Part shown: piece after piece, positions 1-6,972 of the stretch | Position numbering within the stretch: the stretch's first letter is position 1 | Layout of the letters: each line of letters starts with the position of its first letter | NCBI GenBank assembly: GCA_002507205.1 | Contig: DAZF01000024.1 | Location: forward strand, 289 to 14,252 | Length of the DNA: 13,964 nucleotides | Direction: 5' to 3' | Origin: Methanolobus sp. UBA32 | Lineage (GTDB): Archaea; Halobacteriota; Methanosarcinia; Methanosarcinales; Methanosarcinaceae | Made by a program: the position numbers and the translations under genes | The notes under the pieces: generated by a model | Databases searched by the model: none | What the model saw: only the letters and a program-made list of their open reading frames with translations | What the model was told of the DNA's origin: nothing

Positions 1-199
1 TTTAAGCATCATCAACTACTATATTTTAACAATATATTTAGTTTTTGTAAAATTATAAGAACATCTAAATGTCACTTTGTAGATAGTACGCCTTTCATCT
101 TCCACCTTACGGAAGGAGATTTCTCGGCTTACAAGTTAAAAAGATTATTACGAACCATTTTTCATCATTAGAATATCAATAACTCTTGGCGGATATTTT

Positions 200-212
200 C
201 ATATATAATTGA
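200..212 (+). promoter_or_regulatory. Putative archaeal TATA box for the glycogen synthesis genes
   Basis: An AT-rich element (catatataattg) lies about 40-50 bases before the first start codon. Counting roughly 25 bases downstream puts transcription start near 230, just ahead of the GGGAG ribosome binding site at 239-243, which leaves a short leader. The rest of positions 1-199 is AT-rich with no convincing gene. A second TATA-like run lies at about 28-40, and a small hairpin-like pairing (CTTCC at 99-103 with GGAAG at 111-115) has no T-run after it. The call rests on composition and spacing only. Confidence 0.4.
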
Positions 213-252
213 CTCTATTTAGAAAAGAAGATATTTAAGGGAGAAGGGAAGG

Positions 253-2052
253 ATGCTGGAAAGCAAATGTATAATAATAGCAGGTGAGGAAGCTGGTCCG
301 AAGTCTAATAAAATGGGCGGCATCTGGAATGTAATTGATGCCGAAGCCAGGAACCTGGCCAATCTGATAAGTAAAGGGGTTATCGATGAAAAGACTGCGC
401 CCAGTATAATCGTTGCAGGTCCTTACTATGGTCACAGCGGCTCTGACTGGAATAAAGGACTAAACCGTATCACTGACATGAGCGGGCTTGAAGAGATAGA
501 ACCGGACGGTGAACTCTTTGAAACCCTCGAGGAATTGAAAATAAAGGGTATCGAAGTCATTCCGGGAATTGAACATGTGAACGGTGTGAACATAATATAC
601 CTCATGTTCAAAACAAATGATTTTTGCAGGGTGAGCAGAGAATACAAAGGACAGGATATGTGCCTTGCCAATATGATAAAAGCAGAGGCATTCGATCTTA
701 TCGGCCTGGATTCCATGGCTTATGAGAATATGGGCAACGGAATGGAATATACGCATTATCTCAATCTTTCCTATGCTATTTCCGAGTTTGTAAAAACGCT
801 CGTAACAGCACGGGAAAAAAGCTCAGAAGAATATAAGGACAAAGCAATATCTGAATTTGCAGCATCCCTCATGCCTGCAATCCATGTTTCACTTCACTGT
901 CATGAATTTGGTGTTTTCTATTCCCTTGCACGTCTTAAAAAACTGGGAATCAGTGTCAATACCGTGGCAACTTATCATGCAACACTTCCAGGCAGGTCAT
1001 CAGGACATCGTTCCATTCAGAAGATACGGGAAAATGATAGTTCATGGGACAGTGGTGTTCCGCTCAATTTCACAAAACTTGAGTCACTCTCTTCTTATGC
1101 AGATGTTGTAACCGCTGTCGGAGATTCGACACGTAAAGAAATTAAGCTGTTCTACGGCATAGATTCGATAATCGTCCGCAATGGTATAGACAACAATGAT
1201 GATGAGATCGAATGGGGTAAAAAAACAGAATGCCGGAGAAAGATACAGGATTTCCTGTCTGAAAAGATATACAATGTATTTGATAGTAAACTAATACCAT
1301 CTGACAGAATAATACCTATTTTTTCAATATCACGCATTGAGATCGAGAATAAGGGGTATCCTGACCTGCTAGATTCACTTGTAATACTTGACAGGATGGT
1401 TAAAACCGAGATAGATGCCGGTCATCTTGATGAGAACTATCGGGTTATCTGTTTCATCATTGCTGCACACGGCCCAAAAACAAATCTCCCTGAGAACTTC
1501 CCGATAAATCTCCCTGAAGAGGTGCTGGTCGGAGAGGAAATACGCCTCCAGCAGATGATAAAGGCCAGAGGTCTTGAATGCTCAAGAATACCGGATGGAA
1601 GCAGGCATGTTGCAGCAGTACTATATCCACAGTGGATATCCGACCATGACGGCGGACTTAACCTCAGACCTGATGAATTCATGGCAGGGTGTATTGCAGG
1701 TGTTTTCCCTTCAAAGTATGAGCCATTCCTGCTTACAGGACTTGAGGCAGGAAAAGAATCCACACCCAGCATTGTAAGTAAGATATGTGGTTTCAGTGAC
1801 GCACTCAAAACCCTCAAACGACTGGTCATGGGAATGGGAGGAGTAATAGTCGTCGACAACATCAATCTCCCTTATCTGGAGTCCATTTCTGATTATGCCC
1901 TTGCTATGGATTATTTCATAGACACATACACGGATGACAAGGTAAAGTACAATCTCCTTTGCCAGGAAGCAAATCTCCTTGCAAGGGACATGAACTGGGA
2001 AGATCCCATCAAAACGTACTATGAACTTCTCACAGGAACGAGGATGGAGTAA
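253..2052 (+). CDS. Glycogen synthase-like glycosyltransferase, GT3 (eukaryotic-type) family
   Basis: This 599-residue protein resembles the GT3 glycogen synthases of animals and fungi, which add glucose from UDP-glucose to the non-reducing end of glycogen in the cytoplasm. Visible motifs are an N-terminal GGIWNV (residues 22-27), HCHEFG (215-220), TYHATLPGR (240-248), an SRIEIENKGYPDLLDSL segment (360-376) matching the start of the second Rossmann domain, and FPSKYEPF...LEAG (485-500). The last carries the E-x7-E pair at E490 and E498, equivalent to FPSYYEPWGYTPAE in eukaryotic enzymes. It is shorter than eukaryotic GYS (about 700 residues), and no C-terminal arginine cluster is seen. The ATG has GGGAG nine bases upstream. 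The stop is immediately followed by the GalT start, so the two are surely co-transcribed. The family call is firm; the donor (UDP-glucose rather than ADP-glucose) is inferred from the family and the neighbour. Confidence 0.85.
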   Translation: MLESKCIIIAGEEAGPKSNKMGGIWNVIDAEARNLANLISKGVIDEKTAPSIIVAGPYYGHSGSDWNKGLNRITDMSGLEEIEPDGELFETLEELKIKGIEVIPGIEHVNGVNIIYLMFKTNDFCRVSREYKGQDMCLANMIKAEAFDLIGLDSMAYENMGNGMEYTHYLNLSYAISEFVKTLVTAREKSSEEYKDKAISEFAASLMPAIHVSLHCHEFGVFYSLARLKKLGISVNTVATYHATLPGRSSGHRSIQKIRENDSSWDSGVPLNFTKLESLSSYADVVTAVGDSTRKEIKLFYGIDSIIVRNGIDNNDDEIEWGKKTECRRKIQDFLSEKIYNVFDSKLIPSDRIIPIFSISRIEIENKGYPDLLDSLVILDRMVKTEIDAGHLDENYRVICFIIAAHGPKTNLPENFPINLPEEVLVGEEIRLQQMIKARGLECSRIPDGSRHVAAVLYPQWISDHDGGLNLRPDEFMAGCIAGVFPSKYEPFLLTGLEAGKESTPSIVSKICGFSDALKTLKRLVMGMGGVIVVDNINLPYLESISDYALAMDYFIDTYTDDKVKYNLLCQEANLLARDMNWEDPIKTYYELLTGTRME

Positions 2053-3030
2053 ATGTCTGAAATACGCAAACACTATTTCCTTGATGAGTATTGTATAATA
2101 GCATCCGGGAGAAGCAAAAGACCATCTGCTCCAAAAGCCTGCGGAGAGGAAAGCAAATCTGCAAATTGCGTTTTTTGTAAAGATCACGAAGATGAGACAC
2201 CACTTGCAAATGCTGTGTACAAGAATGGCGAGATACTGAAAGATACTGATGAACAGCGTATCACAGGCTGGGATGTAAGGTGTATTCCTAATCTTTACCC
2301 TGCATTATCCCCGGATGCTCCTGATGTTGAACATGATTCATTTGAAGTCAAAAAAGGCTATGGATTCCATGAAGTTATTATTGAGAATCCACTTCATGAA
2401 AGCAGAATACATCTGTTCTCAGATGAAGAGATACTTCTTCTAATGAAAGTATACAGGGACAGGGTAATGCACTACCAGTCACAGGAAGGAATAAAATATG
2501 TTTCACTATTCAAGAACTGGGGCAAAAAAGCAGGTGCCTCCCTGGAACATACCCACACACAACTAATAGCTATCCCGATCATGCCTTCCTCCGTCACAAA
2601 AGAAAAAAAGGCAATGGAAGAACTGGAAAGCTGTCCCTACTGTAAAATAGTTGAAAAAGAAGAGGGAAAAGAAAGACAGGTTTACGAGAATGATCATTTC
2701 ATCCTTATAGCACCATATTTTTCCAGGGTCCCTTATGAAACATGGATACTTCCAAAACAGCATGTAAATCATATATCAGCCCTCAGTGATGAAATGCTCC
2801 TGTCGCTTGGAGACTGTATCAGAACAGCAGTTTCACTCTTAGACCGGACCATACCAGAACTGGCATACAATTACATGTTCTTCCAGGTAGAACATGACCT
2901 GAGTTACCATTTCAACATTCGCATAGCTCCTGTAACATCAATTGCAGCTGGTTTTGAGAAGAATACGGATATATATATCAACTCAATGCCGCCGGAAATA
3001 GCTGTTCACCACCTGCTGGAGAAGCCATAG
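2053..3030 (+). CDS. galT: Galactose-1-phosphate uridylyltransferase family protein (HIT superfamily)
   Basis: This 325-residue GalT-like nucleotidylyltransferase of the HIT superfamily would exchange a nucleotide between a sugar 1-phosphate and a nucleotide sugar through a uridylyl- (or adenylyl-) histidine intermediate. Seen in the sequence are zinc-type pairs C39/C42 and C194/C197, the active-site stretch KNWGKKAGASLEHTHTQL with the histidine triad at 166-170 (nucleophile probably H168), PYETWILP (227-234), and a second HIT half ending YHFNIRIAP (285-293). Canonical GalT has HPHxQ; here it is HTHTQ. The gene begins on the base after the upstream stop, with GGAG inside the end of that gene. 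No galactokinase or epimerase is nearby, so a role in making or recycling UDP-glucose for glycogen is more likely than galactose use. An ADP-glucose phosphorylase-like activity is an alternative. Confidence 0.85.
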   Translation: MSEIRKHYFLDEYCIIASGRSKRPSAPKACGEESKSANCVFCKDHEDETPLANAVYKNGEILKDTDEQRITGWDVRCIPNLYPALSPDAPDVEHDSFEVKKGYGFHEVIIENPLHESRIHLFSDEEILLLMKVYRDRVMHYQSQEGIKYVSLFKNWGKKAGASLEHTHTQLIAIPIMPSSVTKEKKAMEELESCPYCKIVEKEEGKERQVYENDHFILIAPYFSRVPYETWILPKQHVNHISALSDEMLLSLGDCIRTAVSLLDRTIPELAYNYMFFQVEHDLSYHFNIRIAPVTSIAAGFEKNTDIYINSMPPEIAVHHLLEKP

Positions 3031-3052
3031 GACATCTTAAAGAAGTGATCCA

Positions 3053-4219
3053 ATGAAAGAACAATTGCGAATAGCCATGTTTTCATGGGAAAGCCTTCAT
3101 TCCGTTAAAGTCGGTGGGCTGGCACCTCATGTGACCGAGTTATCAGAAGCTCTGGCGTTGATGGGACATGAGATACATATATTCACCCGGAACAATGACA
3201 TGCCTCCCTATGAGATTGTCAATGGCGTACATTATCATCGGGTATATCATGACCTTTACGGAGGTATAATACAGCAGATGGATAGCATGTGTGATGCTAT
3301 GCACACGGCTTTTATTGAAGCCACCGGAACTTTTGGTAATTTTGACCTGACACACGTACATGACTGGCATCCTGTAAACCTTGTGTGCAGACTGAAAGAG
3401 GAATTTGGTATTCCTTTTGCAATCACCTACCACAGTACCGAGTGGGGAAGGAATGGGAACCAGCATGGGAACTGGTGGGAGGCTACGGAGATAAGCCACC
3501 GTGAATGGAGAGGAGGATACGAATCTGCATGTGTAATATCTACATCCACAATCCTTACAAATGAAATACAGCACCTTTACAAGATTCCTGATTACAAGAT
3601 AACTATCGTTCCCAACGGCATACATGAGAACAAGATGCAAATGAAAGTGGATCCAGGCAAGGTCAAGGAAGAGTACGGGATTCATCCATACGCACCAGTT
3701 GTTCTTTTTGTGGGAAGGATGAATTACCAGAAAGGACCTGACCTCTTTGTCCGTGCTATCCCTGAGGTGCTTGCAAGCAGATGGGATGTCAAATTCGTCA
3801 TCATAGGCGAAGGGGAAATGAGAGCCGAATGTGAAGGTATAGCGCATGACCTTAACATTCAGGATAACTGCAGATTTTTGGGTTATGTCGATGAATCAGT
3901 AAAAAAGAAATGGATGAATGCCTGCAACCTTATCTGTGTTCCAAGCCGCAACGAACCATTCGGCATAATAATGCTCGAAGCATGGGATGCTAGTAAGAAT
4001 ATAGTTGCAACCGATGCCATATCGCTTATAGACAACTTCAAGGATGGAGTTATAGTCTACCAGAGACCGGAGTCAATTGCATGGGGAATAAAATATGTTT
4101 TTGACAATTATGCAGATGACCGGCTTGGAAAAGAAGGTAAGAAGCTGATAGGTACCAGATATAACTGGAATAGTATTGCTGAAATGACCGTGGGCGTCTA
4201 TAGGAGTATGATCCCATAA
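3053..4219 (+). CDS. GT4-family glycosyltransferase, probable glycogen synthase
   Basis: This is a 388-residue GT-B fold glycosyltransferase. The N-terminal domain carries KVGGLAPHVTELSEAL (19-34), whose glycine loop is typical of starch/glycogen synthase-like enzymes, and HVHDWHP (101-107). The C-terminal domain starts around VVLFVGRMNYQKGPDL (216-231) and has the retaining E-x7-E element in NEPFGIIMLEAWD (E301, E309). No signal peptide or membrane segment is seen, so it is cytoplasmic. The start is supported by GAAGTGATC at 3042-3050, which matches the anti-SD of 16S rRNA. It lies 22 bases after galT, in the same apparent operon as a GT3-type synthase. Context suggests alpha-1,4-glucan elongation. 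Transfer of glucose or another sugar to a different acceptor is possible, because GT4 is functionally broad. Confidence 0.75.
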   Translation: MKEQLRIAMFSWESLHSVKVGGLAPHVTELSEALALMGHEIHIFTRNNDMPPYEIVNGVHYHRVYHDLYGGIIQQMDSMCDAMHTAFIEATGTFGNFDLTHVHDWHPVNLVCRLKEEFGIPFAITYHSTEWGRNGNQHGNWWEATEISHREWRGGYESACVISTSTILTNEIQHLYKIPDYKITIVPNGIHENKMQMKVDPGKVKEEYGIHPYAPVVLFVGRMNYQKGPDLFVRAIPEVLASRWDVKFVIIGEGEMRAECEGIAHDLNIQDNCRFLGYVDESVKKKWMNACNLICVPSRNEPFGIIMLEAWDASKNIVATDAISLIDNFKDGVIVYQRPESIAWGIKYVFDNYADDRLGKEGKKLIGTRYNWNSIAEMTVGVYRSMIP

Positions 4220-4234
4220 GCCTGTATTTACTTC

Positions 4235-4242
4235 AGTATATG
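4235..4242 (+). promoter_or_regulatory. Possible TATA box upstream of corA
   Basis: A weak TATA-like octamer (agtatatg) sits in the 99-base gap between the GT4 gene and the CorA ATG. Transcription starting about 26 bases downstream would begin near 4264, just before the GGGGTGAT ribosome binding site at 4269-4276. This gap is the largest between genes in the window and could separate two operons. No T-run terminator is apparent. It is supported only by composition and spacing. Confidence 0.25.
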
Positions 4243-4268
4243 AGTCATTTGAAACAATCAGGGATATA

Positions 4269-4276
4269 GGGGTGAT
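4269..4276 (+). promoter_or_regulatory. Strong ribosome binding site upstream of corA, misplaced for the ATG
   Basis: GGGGTGAT is an almost ideal Shine-Dalgarno sequence for archaeal 16S rRNA, yet it lies 42 bases before the first in-frame ATG at 4319, and nothing similar precedes that ATG closely. The reading frame is open from 4253 through the gap. The site therefore argues for translation starting near 4277-4285 at a non-standard codon (ATT at 4277 or ATC at 4280 are in frame). Confidence 0.5.
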
Positions 4277-4318
4277 ATTATCCGGAAATTTGTAAATAGG
4301 GTTTCAAGAAAAGCAGGC

Positions 4319-5344
4319 ATGGCACCTGGAACTCTGATTCATGTTGGTGAGGAAAGAACTGAGAAGCCAAAGATAACGATAATAGACTATGACAGGGACA
4401 ACTACAAGGAAAGAGTGGTTGAAAATGTAGAGGAATGTTTCCCTTTCAAGGATTATCCCACAATTTCATGGATCAATATTGATGGCATCCATCAGGTTGA
4501 CATCATTGAAAAACTTGGCAAACACTTTGGTCTTCATCCGCTCGTTATGGAAGATATTGTCCACACAAGCCAGAGACCGAAGATGGAGGATTATGATAAC
4601 TACATTTATGTAGTTCTTAAAATGCTCTGGTTTCCGGATGATGATACCGATGTTAAAGCCGAACAGGTCAGTATAATACTTGGACATAACTTTGTCCTGT
4701 CTTTCCAGGAACTCGAAGGAGATACCTTCAATTCCGTGAGAGAACGCCTCAGAAATTCAAAGGGCAGGATACGGACAATGGGGGCTGATTATCTTGCATA
4801 TGCACTGCTTGACTCTATAGTTGATAACTATTTTATAATAATCGAAAGGTTCGGGGAAATCATCGAGGATCTGGAAAATAAACTGATAGAGAACCCATCG
4901 CCTGAAACCCTGCAAAATATCCACGACCTGAAAAAAGAAATGATATACCTGCGTAAGTCAGTGTGGCCCCTAAGGGAAGTTATCAACGGATTGGAAAGAA
5001 CCGAATCGCCCCTGTTCCAAGATACGACTTTCGTATTCCTTAAAGATGTCTATGACCATACTATACAGGTGGCAGAAACTGTTGAAACATATAGGGATAT
5101 ACTCTCCGGGATACTGGACGTTTACCTTTCAAGTGTAAGCAATAAGATGAACGAAGTAATGAAGATACTCACAATTATAGCAACTATCTTCATACCACTT
5201 ACCTTCCTTGCCGGAATGTATGGAATGAATTTCTCCTATATGCCGGAACTTGGATGGAAATGGGGATATCCTGCTGTATGGACCATCAATATAGCAATCT
5301 TCCTGTCAATGTACATCTATTTCCGAAAGAAGAACTGGCTTTGA
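4319..5344 (+). CDS. corA: CorA-type magnesium/divalent cation channel
   Basis: This 341-residue protein belongs to the CorA family, homopentameric inner-membrane channels that admit Mg2+ (and Co2+/Ni2+) and close when cytoplasmic Mg2+ is high. The large soluble N-terminal domain contains APGTLIHVGE (2-11) and HPLVMEDI (73-80). The long stalk includes DVYDHTIQVAETVETYRDI (243-261). The stalk helix leads into membrane helix 1 (about 281-301), the signature YGMN (301-304), the loop MPELGWKWGYP, helix 2 (about 317-335) and the basic tail RKKNWL. The arrangement closely follows the Thermotoga maritima CorA that I recall. In CorA proteins the conserved part begins before the first ATG here (KKGLPPGTL in T. 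maritima), and the upstream in-frame codons encode RVSRKAG, so the true start is probably near 4277. It precedes DUF432 by 30 bases. Its position beside MscS suggests ion or osmotic homeostasis. Confidence 0.93.
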   Translation: MAPGTLIHVGEERTEKPKITIIDYDRDNYKERVVENVEECFPFKDYPTISWINIDGIHQVDIIEKLGKHFGLHPLVMEDIVHTSQRPKMEDYDNYIYVVLKMLWFPDDDTDVKAEQVSIILGHNFVLSFQELEGDTFNSVRERLRNSKGRIRTMGADYLAYALLDSIVDNYFIIIERFGEIIEDLENKLIENPSPETLQNIHDLKKEMIYLRKSVWPLREVINGLERTESPLFQDTTFVFLKDVYDHTIQVAETVETYRDILSGILDVYLSSVSNKMNEVMKILTIIATIFIPLTFLAGMYGMNFSYMPELGWKWGYPAVWTINIAIFLSMYIYFRKKNWL

Positions 5345-5374
5345 TCATAAAGGGAAAACGGAAACCGATACAAA

Positions 5375-6097
5375 ATGTATGAGATATACCATCCGCCATT
5401 TACAACCGAAATAACATATTTTGAAGATACTGTAATCACAGTTGAAAAGCAAGGAAGCGACCTTGTGTACAAGCGCACGTTCCGGGGAACAGAGGAGGCT
5501 GAGCTTGTGCTGTTGAACAATGATGGAAATATCCTCATAAATCCTATCGAGCCGGTGAATCTACCACGAAAACTTACATCATTCCTCCTGGTAGAATTCA
5601 AGCGTCCGGCTTTGATACGCCCAGGTGACAGGAAGAAGATATACCTTACATTCCCTGTAGAGATAGGAGTATTCATCACTGACAAGGCAGGAAACCATGA
5701 AGTGATCGATATATTCACCTTTTCAAGAGTTAAGTTCACACTTTACGGAAGCCATAATAACGGGCTTATCTGCAGACACTGGGTAAGTGATGTGTACTCC
5801 ACGGAGCCACATACTGATCTGTTGCATGAAGGATACATTGAGCTTGAAATAATCAATGATTCAAGCCACATGATGGAAGTCACGCAGGCTGTTTTCAACG
5901 CCTATGGAATGAAAATATACTATGGTGACAAGAGACTTGGTATGAAAGCATCCATGAGGATCATAAATAAGTTGCTGGCTGAAACCGATTTCAGTACATA
6001 CCCCACAACTTCGAGATTCAAGAGGTCCATGGAACTCTATACATCACGTAAACTGATAATAAATGGGACAAAAGGAATAATGGAGTTTGGGATATGA
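5375..6097 (+). CDS. DUF432 family protein
   Basis: This 240-residue protein of unknown function resembles the archaeal DUF432 family, judged from its overall look and its position next to MscS. It is predicted to be soluble: there is no signal peptide or hydrophobic segment long enough to span a membrane, and alternating beta-type stretches dominate (for example VDLVYKRTF-like and KIYLTFPVEIGVFIT around 88-102). The C-terminal part is more helical and basic (about 180-225, with RFKRSMELYTSRKL). Its stop overlaps the MscS start by four bases (ATGA), so translation is probably coupled and the stoichiometry linked. A role as a cytoplasmic partner or regulator of the channel is an inference from gene order, not from any motif. 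The ribosome binding site is weak (no GGAG within 15 bases), which may lower its expression. The family assignment is from memory and should be checked by a profile search. Confidence 0.65.
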   Translation: MYEIYHPPFTTEITYFEDTVITVEKQGSDLVYKRTFRGTEEAELVLLNNDGNILINPIEPVNLPRKLTSFLLVEFKRPALIRPGDRKKIYLTFPVEIGVFITDKAGNHEVIDIFTFSRVKFTLYGSHNNGLICRHWVSDVYSTEPHTDLLHEGYIELEIINDSSHMMEVTQAVFNAYGMKIYYGDKRLGMKASMRIINKLLAETDFSTYPTTSRFKRSMELYTSRKLIINGTKGIMEFGI

Positions 6098-6972
6098 GCA
6101 ACAGCACCATCATCTCACATTATATACCCCCTCTTTCAGACCCTTTCCTGCAGATCATCATGGTCATAGTAATACTCTTCTTTGCCATTTTGATAGGTAA
6201 AGGAATCACAATCTATCTGCAGCGCTCACTTAAGGACAAAATGGATAAAGAGCATCTCAACATCCTGCTCAAGACAATCTATTACGGACTGATAGTCGTT
6301 GCAATAATCGGAGTTATCTTCCCTCTCCTCAACATTGATACATCCGGTCTGCTTGTAGCCGGTGGTGTCGTGGGTATTGTCCTCGGTTTTGCCAGTCAGA
6401 GCATTGTGGGTAACTTCATATCAGGAATATTCCTGATGATCGAACGTCCTGTTAAAATAGGTGACCAGGTAAATATCGACAACAAGCTAGGATACGTTGA
6501 GGACATAAAAATAATTTCAACGATCATCCGTACATATGATGGTCTCTACATCAGATTACCAAACGAGACTGTTTTCACCACCAGCATCACAAACTATGTG
6601 GCAAATCTTACCAGAAGGTTCGAATATGTGGTAGGAATCCGTTATGAAGATGATGCAGATAAAGCCATAAAGATCATCAAGGGACTCATTGACGACCAGC
6701 CATATGCGCTTGTGAATCCTTCTCCAAGTGTTTTTGTTGACAATCTTGGAGATAATGCTGTTAATATCATTGTCAGAGTATGGGCTCCTGCTACTGAATG
6801 GTATGATATGAAGACAAAACTCCTCTGGATAATCAAAAAGACACTTGAAGAGAACGGAATCGAGATAGCCTTCCCACAGAGAACTGTCTGGTTTGCCAGC
6901 GAACTCAATACTAAAAGAATCGATACTGAGTATGAAAAGAAGGGGAGTATTAGGGGAACTGATGAAATATGA
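6094..6972 (+). CDS. mscS: Small-conductance mechanosensitive channel, MscS family
   Basis: This 292-residue MscS-type channel opens under membrane tension to release solutes during hypo-osmotic shock. It has three predicted membrane helices: TM1 about 20-42, TM2 about 58-80, and the pore-lining TM3 about 84-116 (GGVVGIVLGFASQSIVGNF, glycine/alanine rich as in the family). The beta domain follows with ERPVKIGDQV (117-126), then IRLPNETVFTTSITNY (153-168), and an alpha/beta C-terminal domain ending in IAFPQRTVWF (258-267), a family hallmark. Length is close to that of E. coli MscS (286). GGAG at 6082-6085 gives a spacing of eight. It overlaps DUF432 upstream (ATGA) and the GH57 gene downstream (ATGA at 6969-6972), placing the channel inside a glycan-degradation operon, which is unusual. 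Confidence 0.93.
   Translation: MSNSTIISHYIPPLSDPFLQIIMVIVILFFAILIGKGITIYLQRSLKDKMDKEHLNILLKTIYYGLIVVAIIGVIFPLLNIDTSGLLVAGGVVGIVLGFASQSIVGNFISGIFLMIERPVKIGDQVNIDNKLGYVEDIKIISTIIRTYDGLYIRLPNETVFTTSITNYVANLTRRFEYVVGIRYEDDADKAIKIIKGLIDDQPYALVNPSPSVFVDNLGDNAVNIIVRVWAPATEWYDMKTKLLWIIKKTLEENGIEIAFPQRTVWFASELNTKRIDTEYEKKGSIRGTDEI

Noticed and set aside
84..120. Possible leader peptide on the minus strand (ATG about nine codons long with an AAGGTGG-like site) or an orphan GGAAGGAGAT site on the plus strand
   Set aside because: Too short to support, with no homology and no start codon at a sensible distance on the plus strand.
1437..2187. Long minus-strand reading frames (142 and 158 codons) opposite the GT3 gene
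   Set aside because: They lie wholly or largely opposite well-conserved coding sequence, have no family resemblance or upstream site, and are by-products of codon bias on the other strand.
3143..3847. 234-codon minus-strand reading frame opposite the GT4 gene
   Set aside because: Its translation is low-complexity and family-free, and the opposite strand encodes a clear glycosyltransferase with E-x7-E.
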